A DNA stretch of 64,000 bases from positions 62,001 to 126,000 of the forward strand of contig NZ_SWCO01000012.1 in NCBI RefSeq assembly GCF_005117025.1, read 5' to 3'. Shown here one piece after another: positions 16,614-26,190 of this stretch. Each line of letters begins with the position of its first letter. The stretch's first letter is position 1. Source of the DNA: Alteromonas portus (GTDB taxonomy: Bacteria > Pseudomonadota > Gammaproteobacteria > Enterobacterales > Alteromonadaceae). The notes beneath the pieces are model-generated. The model saw only the letters and a list, made by a program, of their open reading frames with translations. It had not been told where the DNA came from and made no database searches. A program made the position numbers and the translations under genes.

Positions 16614-17420
16614 TCAAAATTTAAGGTAAAAAGGCTGACAAAGGGCTTTATATTCGCTTGTGTAATTACCCTGCGCGTCTCTAATCGTTAATGTTGTCTT
16701 ACTCGCCTCTTCATTAATTACCCCGATATTTTCAATTGGCGATAATGTGGAAGTTAACGCTAGTTTTCTAAAGTGAAACGCACAAAGGTAAGGAGTGCTG
16801 TTAGATTCATGCCTGACGTAAAGCTGTTTTTCTAACGCGAAGCTATATGAAGCGGCGATCTGAATTACCCTTGCTTCTAGCGAAAAAGGATAAACGCAAT
16901 ACAAATGCCCGTTTAATTCAAGCATTTCCTGACTGACTTCAAAAAACTCTTCTGCACTAAGCGCCAAAGCCTGCCTTGCCACATTTCGAGGTTGGCTTTG
17001 CTGATTGTAAGCATTTGAACGTTTGGCTGGCGAGTCGAAGTAAGGCGGATTTGAAATGACCACATCGTACAAATAGGGCGATGTAAAACTATTTACATCA
17101 CAACAGCGGGCAAATAATTGGTTAGCCCACTTTGAATTTTTAAAATTTAACGCGGCCTGCGCCGTTGCATTTTCATCAATTTCTATCGCATCTATTCGAA
17201 CGGCTTGCTGGTTATCAACACGCTGTTCATCGGCACTACTATGAAAACTATGCTCCAACTTTTGCGCCATCATCAGCGCAAGAATGCCACTACCCGTTCC
17301 AATATCTAGAACATGCTTGGCCGGACCTGGCTCAGCCCAACTTCCTAAAATCAGGCTGTCAGTGTTCACTTTCATGGCGCACTTGTCCTGCGCTACGGTG
17401 AATTGTTTACAGCGGAACAT
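16614..17420 (-). CDS. trmN6: tRNA1(Val) adenine-37 N6-methyltransferase TrmN6
   Basis: A 268-residue SAM-dependent methyltransferase. The SAM-binding motif I is VLDIGTGSGILALM (about residues 38-51), with an acidic loop IDAIEIDE (about 77-84). The catalytic motif IV is NPPY in VVISNPPYFDSP (about 117-128), as expected for N6-adenine methylation. The N-terminal FRCKQFTVAQDKCAMKV is typical of YfiC/TrmN6. It modifies A37 of tRNA-Val in the cytoplasm. Length is slightly above E. coli YfiC (about 245), with a small insertion rich in Ser/His/Asp at 55-72. It is first in a two-gene unit with ygjV. Confidence 0.9.
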   Translation of the reverse strand: MFRCKQFTVAQDKCAMKVNTDSLILGSWAEPGPAKHVLDIGTGSGILALMMAQKLEHSFHSSADEQRVDNQQAVRIDAIEIDENATAQAALNFKNSKWANQLFARCCDVNSFTSPYLYDVVISNPPYFDSPAKRSNAYNQQSQPRNVARQALALSAEEFFEVSQEMLELNGHLYCVYPFSLEARVIQIAASYSFALEKQLYVRHESNSTPYLCAFHFRKLALTSTLSPIENIGVINEEASKTTLTIRDAQGNYTSEYKALCQPFYLKF

Positions 17421-17516
17421 AAGAAAGTCGTATTACCTAATGCGTTAAAAAGGCGCGCATATTATACCAAGTCGGGTTGTGCTTCACGTTAACGTTGTGA
17501 CATTTACTGTGAGCAC

Positions 17517-18140
17517 TTATTTCCAGCGCTGCAGCGACATCATGTTCCTGGCCACATCAACAGCATGAACGGGGCGGTATTTCTTTAGCGGCCCTTTCAT
17601 AATACTTTGCCAAATAGGCGCGGTTTTCTGCGCTATATCTTCCAACGTTCGAGATTCATCGCGACTGCCTAGCAATAACGATGGACGCACTGCAGAGGCA
17701 TGGGGTAATTGCGGCATTCGCATGATCGCGTTTTCTAGCTCACCTTTTACGCGCAAATAAAAGTTACTGCTTTTAGCATCAGCGCCAACCGAAGATATCC
17801 ATACAAAGCTGTCTGCGCGCTGTGCACGGGTAAGCTGTGCGGCAACATGCACATACTCAAAATCAACGCGGCGAAAGGCTTGTTTGGACCCCGCCTTTTT
17901 GAGTGTAGTCCCTAGGCAGCAATACACATGGTTTACGCTAAAGTAGCCTTGGTAGTCTTGTAAGTTGTTAAAGTCGATGACCACAGGCTTTAAGCGTTTG
18001 TGGGGGTCGTTAAACATGCTAGAAGAAAGTGGCTTTCTGACTAAGCAGGTTACTTCGTTGTACCGTCTGTCCTGTAACAGCATATTTACAAGCGTTCGTC
18101 CTACTAAACCTGTCGCTCCTAGCACCATTGCGGATTTCAT
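17517..18140 (-). CDS. NAD(P)H-binding Rossmann protein (atypical SDR)
   Basis: About 207 residues. The N-terminal nucleotide-binding motif is GATGLVGRT (about residues 8-16). SSVGADAKSSNFYLRVKGE (about 120-138) carries the YxxxK pair of short-chain dehydrogenase-like proteins, followed by RPSLLLGSR. This is the HTATIP2/CC3-like or YwnB-like atypical SDR group, whose substrates are mostly unknown. An upstream GTG at 18149 is in frame, but ATG at 18140 has AAGG eight bases before it and is preferred. It is divergent from the dipeptidyl peptidase gene with only 58 bases between starts, so the two promoters overlap. Confidence 0.78.
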   Translation of the reverse strand: MKSAMVLGATGLVGRTLVNMLLQDRRYNEVTCLVRKPLSSSMFNDPHKRLKPVVIDFNNLQDYQGYFSVNHVYCCLGTTLKKAGSKQAFRRVDFEYVHVAAQLTRAQRADSFVWISSVGADAKSSNFYLRVKGELENAIMRMPQLPHASAVRPSLLLGSRDESRTLEDIAQKTAPIWQSIMKGPLKKYRPVHAVDVARNMMSLQRWK

Positions 18141-18198
18141 ACGTCGCACCTTGTATCATAAATTGATATAACTACAATCAAACCTTCGACAGTCAATT

Positions 18199-20421
18199 AT
18201 GCAGATAAAAATGAAAAAAGCCCTTTTAATTGGAGCCGCTATGCTCTCTACTGCTTTAAACGCTGAAACGCTCACAATCGAGCGCATTTTCTCTTCACCT
18301 TCTCTTGATGGCGATGCCCCCCGTTCTTTAAAAGTGTCACCCGATGGTCAACGGGTAACATTCCTTAAAGGTAAGCAAACCGACTACGAGCGCTTAGATC
18401 TGTGGGAATATCACATTGAAAGTGGTCAAACTCGCATGCTGTTCGACTCAAACGACCTACAAAGCGGTGAAGAAGTACTTTCCGATGAAGAAAAAGCACG
18501 CCGGGAGCGCATGCGTTTATCTGGCAGCGGTATTGTTAGCTACCAATGGTCGGACGATGGTAAAGCATTGTTATTCCCGCTGGGCGGAGACGTTTTCTAT
18601 CACAAGTTAGGCGAAAAAGGCGCAAAACAGCTTCTTGATACTGAGGCATTTGAGACCGATATTAAATTATCGCCGAAAGGTAACTACATTTCGTTTATCC
18701 GCGACCAGAACCTTTATGTTAAACACATAGAGTCAGGGAAAGAGACAGCAATTACCAAAGAAGGCGGCGGCAACATAAAATTTGGTATGGCTGAGTTTGT
18801 AGCCCAAGAAGAAATGGGCCGCATGACCGGATATTGGTGGTCGCCAGATGAAACTAAAATTGCTTTTACCAAGGTTGATGAAAGCCCAGTAGACGTGATC
18901 ACGCGTTCTGAAATCTATGCTGACGACATCAAACTTATTGAACAAAAATACCCTAAAGCAGGCACGCCAAACGTATTGGTTGAACTTGCTATTCAAGACA
19001 TCAACTCTGGCGATCGTACTTGGGTTGATTTAGGTAAAGACAAAGACATTTATTTTGCCCGCGGTAAGTGGATGCCAAATAGCACTACCTTTACCTACCA
19101 GTGGCAAACGCGTGATCAGCAAACGTTAGAGCTACGCGCGTTCGACCTTATCAGCAAAAAAGAAAACGTATTGCTTACAGAAACAAGCGATACCTGGGTA
19201 AACCTGCACAACGACCTTTATTTCTTAAAAGAAAAAGGCCAATTCATCTGGGCATCTGAGCGCGACGGTTTTAAACACCTTTACCTATTTAACAACAGCG
19301 GCAAACTGGTTAAGCAATTAACCAAAGGCGACTGGGTAGTGGACAGCGTTGAAGCTATTGATACTGCAAACAACCGTTTGTATTTCTCTGGCCGCAAAGA
19401 CACGCCACTAGAAAGCCATGTTTACAGCGTGCCTTTAGATGGCGGCGAAATTTCGCGTATTACTGAACTAGGCGCGTATCACAGCGCGGCATTTAGCAAA
19501 GATGCCTCTATCTTTATTGACCGTTTCTCAACGATTAACTCTCCTGCACAAGTTAGTCTAAATAGCGCCACAGGCGAGCGAATTACCTGGCTTGAAGAAA
19601 ACAAAGTTGAAGAAGGCCACCCTTTGTACGCTTACATGGATAGCTGGACAGCACCTGAGTTTGGTGACATCACCACGAAGGATGGTGCAACCCTTAAGTA
19701 TCGAATTTACACGCCTGACAGTGCCAAGCAAAACCCTAAACAGAAGCACCCGGTTATTGTTTACCTTTACGGCGGCCCGCACGCACAAGTTGTAACAAAT
19801 AGCTGGGCGGGTAACCGTGGCTTGCTATTCCAACACTGGGTTGACCAAGGTTATGTGGTATTTACGCTAGATAACCGCGGCTCTAACTATCGCGGCAAAG
19901 GCTTTGAAGATCCTATTTACAAAAAAATGGGCTTTATTGAAGTAGACGATCAGGTTGCAGGCGTAGAGTTCTTGCGCACACTTCCTTTCGTTGATGCTGA
20001 ACGTATTGGTGTTCATGGCCACAGCTATGGCGGCTACATGACCCTAATGACCATGTTCAAAGCGGGCGATTACTTTGCAGCGGGCGTGTCAGGTGCGCCG
20101 GTCACTGACTGGCGCCTATACGATACCCACTACACTGAACGCTACATGGGCAACCCAAATACGGATGACGATGCATACACTGCGTCTTCAGTATTCCCTT
20201 ACGCAAAAGATCTGAAGGGCGACCTTTTGATTTACCACGGCATGGCAGATGACAACGTGTTGTTTACCCATTCAACGATGCTCTACAAGCACCTTCAAGA
20301 CTTGGCAATTCCATTTGAAACCATGGATTACCCTGGCAAGAAGCACAGCATCCGTGGTAAGCAAACGGGCATTCACTTATATAAAACGATAACTAACTTT
20401 TTCAATAGAACGATTAAGTAG
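18199..20421 (+). CDS. S9 family dipeptidyl peptidase IV
   Basis: A 740-residue secreted serine peptidase that removes Xaa-Pro dipeptides. Residues 5-22 form a signal peptide (KKALLIGAAMLSTALNA). An N-terminal eight-bladed propeller follows, with the substrate-anchoring Glu pair in AEFVAQEEMGRMTGYWWSPD. The C-terminal alpha/beta-hydrolase domain has nucleophile GHSYGGYM (about 612), Asp in GMADDNV (about 685) and His in KKHSIRG (about 716). A second ATG at 18211 would also give a good signal peptide, and neither has a strong ribosome site. A clear terminator follows. It probably works with the subtilase downstream in peptide scavenging. Confidence 0.93.
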   Translation: MQIKMKKALLIGAAMLSTALNAETLTIERIFSSPSLDGDAPRSLKVSPDGQRVTFLKGKQTDYERLDLWEYHIESGQTRMLFDSNDLQSGEEVLSDEEKARRERMRLSGSGIVSYQWSDDGKALLFPLGGDVFYHKLGEKGAKQLLDTEAFETDIKLSPKGNYISFIRDQNLYVKHIESGKETAITKEGGGNIKFGMAEFVAQEEMGRMTGYWWSPDETKIAFTKVDESPVDVITRSEIYADDIKLIEQKYPKAGTPNVLVELAIQDINSGDRTWVDLGKDKDIYFARGKWMPNSTTFTYQWQTRDQQTLELRAFDLISKKENVLLTETSDTWVNLHNDLYFLKEKGQFIWASERDGFKHLYLFNNSGKLVKQLTKGDWVVDSVEAIDTANNRLYFSGRKDTPLESHVYSVPLDGGEISRITELGAYHSAAFSKDASIFIDRFSTINSPAQVSLNSATGERITWLEENKVEEGHPLYAYMDSWTAPEFGDITTKDGATLKYRIYTPDSAKQNPKQKHPVIVYLYGGPHAQVVTNSWAGNRGLLFQHWVDQGYVVFTLDNRGSNYRGKGFEDPIYKKMGFIEVDDQVAGVEFLRTLPFVDAERIGVHGHSYGGYMTLMTMFKAGDYFAAGVSGAPVTDWRLYDTHYTERYMGNPNTDDDAYTASSVFPYAKDLKGDLLIYHGMADDNVLFTHSTMLYKHLQDLAIPFETMDYPGKKHSIRGKQTGIHLYKTITNFFNRTIK

Positions 20422-20440
20422 CAATAAGTAGATGAAATAT

Positions 20441-20479
20441 AAGGGTATAAAGACAACTTATCTTTATACCCTTTTTTTT
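20441..20479 (+). terminator. Intrinsic terminator after the S9 peptidase
   Basis: Stem AAGGGTATAAAGA, 7-base loop, stem TCTTTATACCCTT, then a run of T. Perfect 13-bp stem. Confidence 0.95.
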
Positions 20480-20628
20480 GGTTATTAAACTTTATAATAA
20501 TTTTTTGCTACAAGGTTTGTTAAATTTTTTTTCATAGTGTAGCTTCAAAAACGAGCATTTTGCTTACCCACCACACAAAAACAATCAAAAAGGTGGGAAT
20601 GAACAACAGGTGGAATAGAGTGGTACCT

Positions 20629-22485
20629 ATGAAAAATAATAAATTTACCCCTTCTTTAATCGCTGCTGGCTTGGCACTTTCAAGCTTCGGCGCTCTTGCA
20701 GACAACGACCGTTATATTATTCAAGTAGACAACAACGCCAAAGGCATTGTCAAAGCACTTGCAAAACAGTCTGGTGCAGAAATACACGTTGATGCCGACG
20801 GCTTTATTGCTGCAACCTTCAGCGGTAAGTCACTAGACGACGTTAAAGGCTTACTCAACAATCCACACGTAAAACTAGTTGAGGCTGACCAAAAACGTGT
20901 ACCACTGGCCTTATTTAACGATGACGCTGGCGACCCAACGCAAACTCAATTAACTCCGTACGCGGTTTATCAATCACAGGCTGACCAAGTTGTATTTGAT
21001 AGCAATGCAGGCATGAAAGTGTGTGTCATTGACTCGGGGCTAGATTCATCGAATGCTGATTTTAATTGGTCTGCAATTACCGGTGACAACGATATTGGCA
21101 CAGGTAACTGGTTTGAAAATGGCGGCCCACACGGCACGCACGTGGCGGGAACCATCGGCGCCGCGGATAACGGCTTTGGTGTAGTTGGCATGGCACCAGG
21201 TGTTGATATGCACATCATCAAAGTATTTAACGCTTCTGGCTGGGGCTATTCATCAGATCTAGCGCAAGCAGCTCAGCTTTGTTCTCAAGCTGGTGCCAAT
21301 ATTATCAACATGAGCCTTGGTGGCGGCGGTGCAAACTCTACAGAAGAAAATGCGTTTAAAGACTTCGTTGCGGCAGGCGGTCTGGCTGTGGCTGCAGCAG
21401 GTAATGACGGTAATAGCGTGCGCTCTTACCCGGCTGGATACTCGTCAGTTATGATGATTGGTGCTAACGACGCCGACAATAACATTGCTGATTTCTCTCA
21501 GTATCCGTCGTGCACCACAGGTCGTGGTAAACGCGTAACGACCGACGAGACCATCTGTGTAGAAGTCACCGCAGGTGGTGTAGATACTCTATCCACCTAT
21601 CCAGCAGGTGGAGCTTCACTTTCTTCAATGAGTGCTGACGGTGTCGGCTTTGCTTCATCAGCGATGGAAAATACCGGTACGGCATCAGCTGCAACCTACT
21701 TCCTGGGTCTAGGCGACGCAGTAGATACCGGCGCAGCAGGCAAAGTTTGCGTAATCGACCGTGGTAGCGTGTCGTTCTACGACAAAGTTAACAACTGTGA
21801 ATTATCAGGTGGTGTGGGTGCTGTTATTGTAAATAACGAGCCGGGCATGCTTTACGGCACCCTAGGTGATACAAACAATACATCTATCCCTGCTGTAGGT
21901 GCAGCATTCGAAGATAGAAGCGCATTAGTTGCGGCATCTACCATTGATATCTCTATTGGCGCAAGCGACTACGGCTACATGAGTGGTACATCAATGGCAA
22001 CACCAGCCGTTGCAGGTATTGCAGCACTGGTATGGTCAAATCACCCAACTTGTACAGGTGAAGAGATTCGAAGTGCACTTAAAGCAACTGCGATGGACGC
22101 GGGTGCCGCGGGCAAAGACGACTTCTTTGGTTATGGTATCGCCCAGGCGGCTGATATGAATGCATACCTTACTCAAAATGGTTGTGCTGGCGGTGGCGAT
22201 ACTGGCGGCGGTGACACAGGTGGCGGCGACACGGGAGGTACGGGTGACCTGACCCTAACCGCTAATGGCTATAAGGTAAAAGGCACCCAAAGAGTGGATC
22301 TTTCTTGGGCTGACGCTACGTCGTCAAATGTTGATGTATATCGCGACGGCAACGTGATTGCTACCACGGCGAACGATGGCGCTTATACTGATGCCCTTAA
22401 CGTTAAAGGCGGCGGTAGTTACAGTTACCAAGTGTGTGAGGCCGGCACTACTACCTGTTCAGCAAGTGTTAGCGTGGTTTTCTAA
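20629..22485 (+). CDS. Secreted S8 subtilisin-like protease with PA insert
   Basis: An exported serine protease of about 618 residues. It has a signal peptide (MKNNKF to GALA) and an I9-type propeptide. The catalytic domain carries Asp in CVIDSGLD, His in GPHGTHVAGT and Ser in SGTSMATPAVAG. A protease-associated domain sits between the His and Ser blocks (GKVCVIDRGSVSFYDK, then GAVIVNNEPG). A Gly-Asp-Thr linker of four GGGDTG-type repeats leads to a C-terminal FN3-like domain of about 75 residues. The frame is open up to an ATG at 20560, and an ATG at 20599 follows GGTGG. I chose 20629 because the signal peptide begins there. It is likely an extracellular nutrient protease. Confidence 0.93.
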   Translation: MKNNKFTPSLIAAGLALSSFGALADNDRYIIQVDNNAKGIVKALAKQSGAEIHVDADGFIAATFSGKSLDDVKGLLNNPHVKLVEADQKRVPLALFNDDAGDPTQTQLTPYAVYQSQADQVVFDSNAGMKVCVIDSGLDSSNADFNWSAITGDNDIGTGNWFENGGPHGTHVAGTIGAADNGFGVVGMAPGVDMHIIKVFNASGWGYSSDLAQAAQLCSQAGANIINMSLGGGGANSTEENAFKDFVAAGGLAVAAAGNDGNSVRSYPAGYSSVMMIGANDADNNIADFSQYPSCTTGRGKRVTTDETICVEVTAGGVDTLSTYPAGGASLSSMSADGVGFASSAMENTGTASAATYFLGLGDAVDTGAAGKVCVIDRGSVSFYDKVNNCELSGGVGAVIVNNEPGMLYGTLGDTNNTSIPAVGAAFEDRSALVAASTIDISIGASDYGYMSGTSMATPAVAGIAALVWSNHPTCTGEEIRSALKATAMDAGAAGKDDFFGYGIAQAADMNAYLTQNGCAGGGDTGGGDTGGGDTGGTGDLTLTANGYKVKGTQRVDLSWADATSSNVDVYRDGNVIATTANDGAYTDALNVKGGGSYSYQVCEAGTTTCSASVSVVF

Positions 22486-22567
22486 GGCTTTAGCGGTTAA
22501 TGTTTCTGGCATGAAATTGCAATGATTCGCAAACATATTGTCGAAACTGAATTTGAAAGAAATTAAA

Positions 22568-22601
22568 AAAGCGGGCAGTTCACGCTGCCCGCTTTCTTTT
22601 C
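22568..22601. terminator. Terminator between the subtilase and PH-domain genes
   Basis: Stem AAAGCGGGCAG, loop TTCACG, stem CTGCCCGCTTT, then CTTTT. A-rich before and T-rich after, so it can serve both convergent genes. Confidence 0.93.
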
Positions 22602-22631
22602 ATTAACCGTAAACTAGTAAAGCAATAGCGC

Positions 22632-23006
22632 CTAGCTAAACATCTGGGTTGCTAGGTTTTGCTGTACCGCCTGAGCAGACGATGCACTTAGTTCAATCTC
22701 AATAGGATCGGCTTTGCCCGACAGCCAAATTTTAAGCTCGGCGTCAGTATCAAAATGCCCTGCTGTCTCAACGATAAACTGAGTAATAGATTTGTAAGGA
22801 ATGGAGTGATAGTTCACTTTACGCCCGGTAAGGCCTTGCTTATCAATAAGGATTAGGCGCTTGTTCGTGAATACACTTAAATCGCGCACTAGCTTAAACG
22901 CAGAGGTAACAGTTTCATTAGCAGCAAGTATAGGCGTAAGCTCTTCTTGAACGTCTGAAGCGCTAGTCTCGCTTGCATTACCCATGATGGTATCAAATAA
23001 ACCCAT
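22632..23006 (-). CDS. Bacterial PH-domain protein (PF08000-like)
   Basis: A 124-residue cytoplasmic protein without membrane segments. The pattern DLSVFTNKRLILIDKQGLTG, followed by YHSIPYKSITQFIVET, is the core of the bacterial pleckstrin-homology family. Its members are widespread and poorly understood. AAGGAAA precedes the ATG. It begins 11 bases after the stop of the GGDEF-EAL gene on the same strand, so it is almost surely co-transcribed with it. Any link to cyclic-di-GMP signalling rests on this position only. Confidence 0.82.
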   Translation of the reverse strand: MGLFDTIMGNASETSASDVQEELTPILAANETVTSAFKLVRDLSVFTNKRLILIDKQGLTGRKVNYHSIPYKSITQFIVETAGHFDTDAELKIWLSGKADPIEIELSASSAQAVQQNLATQMFS

Positions 23007-23017
23007 GACATTTCCTT

Positions 23018-25996
23018 TTAGGCAGAGGCAAGTTTAACTCGCCATTGAACTCTATGCGCCAGCGGCTTGGGTTTATCTAAAGCAAAGCCTTGACCGAAAT
23101 CTACTTTAAGCTCTCGTAACACTTCGGCGGTCGCGTTATCGACCACAAACTCGGCTACGGTCTGTTTACCCATACTGTGCGCAATATTATTTATCGCTGT
23201 TACTGTAGCATGATCGATAGGATCGTGAACGATATTTCGCACAAAGGAGCCGTCAATCTTAACGTAATCAACATCAAGGTTTTTAAGATAAGTGAATGAA
23301 GACATACCTGCACCAAAGTCGTCTAAGGCAAAGCTACACCCCAAATCGCGTAGTGTAGAAATGAAGTGTTTTGCAGCGCTTAAGTTAGTTACTACTGTTG
23401 TTTCTGTAATCTCAAAACAAATTTTCTCAGCAGGTACAGAGGTACTTTGCATGCGCTTGGCAATGTTGTGCAGCGCCATTTCATCACCCAGTGTAATACC
23501 TGATAAATTAATTGCGACTTTGCCTACGTTATCGATGTGAGCAGGATTACTTTCAAGGGTTTTAAGGGTGTTATCTACCACCCACATATCCACTTTGTTC
23601 ATTAAACCGTGACGCTCTGCTAACGGGATGAAAAGCCCCGGGCTTATAAGGCCACTGTCTTTTGCATTTAGACGAAGCAAAATCTCGTAATGCTGAAGTT
23701 GGGCGGCCTTTTCTTGATTGGGCACGTTAAGCGGCATGATTGCTTGGCTATACAACTCAAACCCGTCGTTTTGTAGTGCGTGGTGCAAGGCATGTAACAC
23801 CTGGTTTTCACTGTCATCAATGGCCATCTGTGAGTCGTTATCATGAAATACAAAGTAACGGTTTCGCCCCAGGTGTTTAGCTTTGTAACATGCGTTGTCG
23901 GCCGCTTTAATTAACGCTTCTGCGCTTTGTGTACTCTCGTTTATTTCGATAACGCCAATGCTTGCCCCCACAAAGAACAACTTGTCGTCATAAACAAATC
24001 GGTAGTTTGAAATTGCCACTAAAAGCTTATCTAAGTGCTTTGTAACCTCATCCAAACTTTGATTGCGAAATATAATACAAAACTCATCTCCCCCTATTCG
24101 GGCAAGCAAGTCTTGCCCATTCACGTATTGCCTAAATATGGTGGAGATCTCTTTTAGTAGCTTATCACCTGCTGGGTGACCACAGCTGTCGTTAACTAAT
24201 TTGAACCTATCCATATCGATAAAGCACATTACGCTTTGCTTGTGATAAGCGCGAGGCGAATAGATGTTTGCCGCTTTTTTAAAACCAACTTGGCTCAAAG
24301 CTGCGCTATTGCCTTGCGGAACAACGTCATTATGTGTTTCATCAAGGATCTCTCGCAGTTTTTCATCAAATGCGTAACGATTAAACAGCCCGGTTAACTG
24401 GTCATGATTAGCTTGAAAATACACTTCTTCCTGCAGCGCCAGCTCCTTGGTCACATCACGCGCTATGCCTTCAATAGCCACCAGTACGCCTTGTTCGTCA
24501 ACAATGGGGGTGTCTGAAAACTCAATCGCTAACGGTGTACCCACTTTGCCTTGATAATGCACAATATAAGGCTCGGGCTTTTCACCACGGGCAATGGTTT
24601 GACGTATCTCAAACGTCTCGTCAGGTACTTGGCGAACGTACCTCGACTCGTTCGCACAGAAGTCTTCTGCACTAAAACCCAGGATCTTTTCAATCCCGGC
24701 ACTCACATACATAAAGTTGTGATCGACGGTCTTGGTGTAAACAAAGTGGCGGTGCATACCATCAACTAACCGACGATATTTTTCTTCGCTGCGCTTTAGA
24801 TCGTGCTGGGCCCGAAAACGTTCGGTCACGTCCCTTACGGTTACCGCAATATTATCACCCGCTTTAACCACCTGAACTTTTATCCATTGTGGCGCTATCT
24901 TGTCGCTATGGACGGCGAGGTGGGCTTCATAAGGCACGCCAAGTTCAGCAACGTTTTTGGCGTTTTTAAATTCACTGCTTAAGCCTAAATAGCGCGTTTG
25001 CTCAGCTAAGCTCATAGGCTGCAAGATGTCACATGCACCGCGAAACAAATAGCGACTGTATGAATTTGCTTCCACTAGAAAAAAATCATCGTCTGTGGGC
25101 TGATAAATAAGAAGCGCGTCTAGGGATGCTTCGCTAGCAGTAAGGTAACGCTGCTGACTTAAAGATAAATTAACCGCGCCTTTAAGCTGCTTATGCAGTA
25201 CGTAGCTCACCAGAGCCGACATCAACAGACCAATCATCATGATCAAAAAGCCAGCATTATAAGGACTTAACTGGGATTGCATGGAAAGGGAAAAATCCCG
25301 TTCTAAAAACGTGAACGGCAAAAGCGACACAATAGTGCCGTCATTGATTAACTCACCACTTTGAAACAACGTTGCACTGTCGGCGTTAAGCTTAAAGTTA
25401 AACTGCGGGCCAACTAACTCGCCTAACATCACGGTTAATATGGTTTGTATGTCGAAACCCGCCACTAAAAACCCATGTTCAGGCTCTTGAGGGCTTATAG
25501 CCCTACCTACAATAATAAAATGGTGTTTAGCGGCATCTGAGTATAAGAGTGTGCTTTCCAATTCTTCGGACAAATGCGAAACGTTTAAGCCTAACGCTTC
25601 CATAGGCTTGCCAATCAAACTGTTGTCTATGCGGGTTTTAATACCAGAGGCTGGCGTTGCCACCCACGCTACCTCACCGTTGGCATCGACAAATACCAGC
25701 GATGAAAAGCCTCGCTGCATACCCATTAATGACAAGGCTTGCGCATTAAACCAGTCTACTTGGTTTGGCTCAAAGGTAGGCCAATTTTGCATTAAATTGT
25801 GCAGTGCTTGGATGCGTTCGCTTGAGAAAACTTCTAGACTAATTTTTACCTGCTCAGCAACCGACTGGGCTTTAGAAATACGTGCAGCGCGTTCATCGTT
25901 TTGAATAAAAATGCCCGCAGAAACGAATAAAAAGGTGAGAAAAAGAAACAAAACCGTAGGTAAGGCGTAAATACGATGGTTGTGTTTGCTTAACAT
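23018..25996 (-). CDS. Membrane GGDEF-EAL cyclic-di-GMP enzyme with PAS domains
   Basis: A 992-residue inner-membrane signalling protein. Helices at about 9-31 and 250-270 bracket a periplasmic sensor of about 215 residues. Two PAS-type regions follow (about 285-400 and 405-520), with PAC-like AIEGIARDVTK. The GGDEF domain has ARIGGDEFCIIF intact, with no RxxD inhibitory site five residues before it. The EAL domain has EILLRL in place of EALLR, and it keeps INLSG, FEITET, DDFGAGMSSF, VKIDGSFV and AEFV. Both synthesis and hydrolysis of c-di-GMP look possible. A GGAGACAG site precedes the ATG. BcsA with its PilZ domain, in the same window, is a plausible but unproven target. Confidence 0.93.
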   Translation of the reverse strand: MLSKHNHRIYALPTVLFLFLTFLFVSAGIFIQNDERAARISKAQSVAEQVKISLEVFSSERIQALHNLMQNWPTFEPNQVDWFNAQALSLMGMQRGFSSLVFVDANGEVAWVATPASGIKTRIDNSLIGKPMEALGLNVSHLSEELESTLLYSDAAKHHFIIVGRAISPQEPEHGFLVAGFDIQTILTVMLGELVGPQFNFKLNADSATLFQSGELINDGTIVSLLPFTFLERDFSLSMQSQLSPYNAGFLIMMIGLLMSALVSYVLHKQLKGAVNLSLSQQRYLTASEASLDALLIYQPTDDDFFLVEANSYSRYLFRGACDILQPMSLAEQTRYLGLSSEFKNAKNVAELGVPYEAHLAVHSDKIAPQWIKVQVVKAGDNIAVTVRDVTERFRAQHDLKRSEEKYRRLVDGMHRHFVYTKTVDHNFMYVSAGIEKILGFSAEDFCANESRYVRQVPDETFEIRQTIARGEKPEPYIVHYQGKVGTPLAIEFSDTPIVDEQGVLVAIEGIARDVTKELALQEEVYFQANHDQLTGLFNRYAFDEKLREILDETHNDVVPQGNSAALSQVGFKKAANIYSPRAYHKQSVMCFIDMDRFKLVNDSCGHPAGDKLLKEISTIFRQYVNGQDLLARIGGDEFCIIFRNQSLDEVTKHLDKLLVAISNYRFVYDDKLFFVGASIGVIEINESTQSAEALIKAADNACYKAKHLGRNRYFVFHDNDSQMAIDDSENQVLHALHHALQNDGFELYSQAIMPLNVPNQEKAAQLQHYEILLRLNAKDSGLISPGLFIPLAERHGLMNKVDMWVVDNTLKTLESNPAHIDNVGKVAINLSGITLGDEMALHNIAKRMQSTSVPAEKICFEITETTVVTNLSAAKHFISTLRDLGCSFALDDFGAGMSSFTYLKNLDVDYVKIDGSFVRNIVHDPIDHATVTAINNIAHSMGKQTVAEFVVDNATAEVLRELKVDFGQGFALDKPKPLAHRVQWRVKLASA

Positions 25997-26190
25997 GTGC
26001 CTGTCTCCGGTAACTTGCGCCCGTATACTAAAGTAGAATTATTAAATAAATATGAATTGTCTTATGTGGTTTAGGCTCTGGCGTTATCTCATAGTATCTG
26101 GCACTGTAAGGTATTTATTTTCCTTTTAGTGCGTAAAGGCCCTTGTCGGCGCTACCCCATAAAAAAACAAAATGAAAAGAGCGTGACTTA

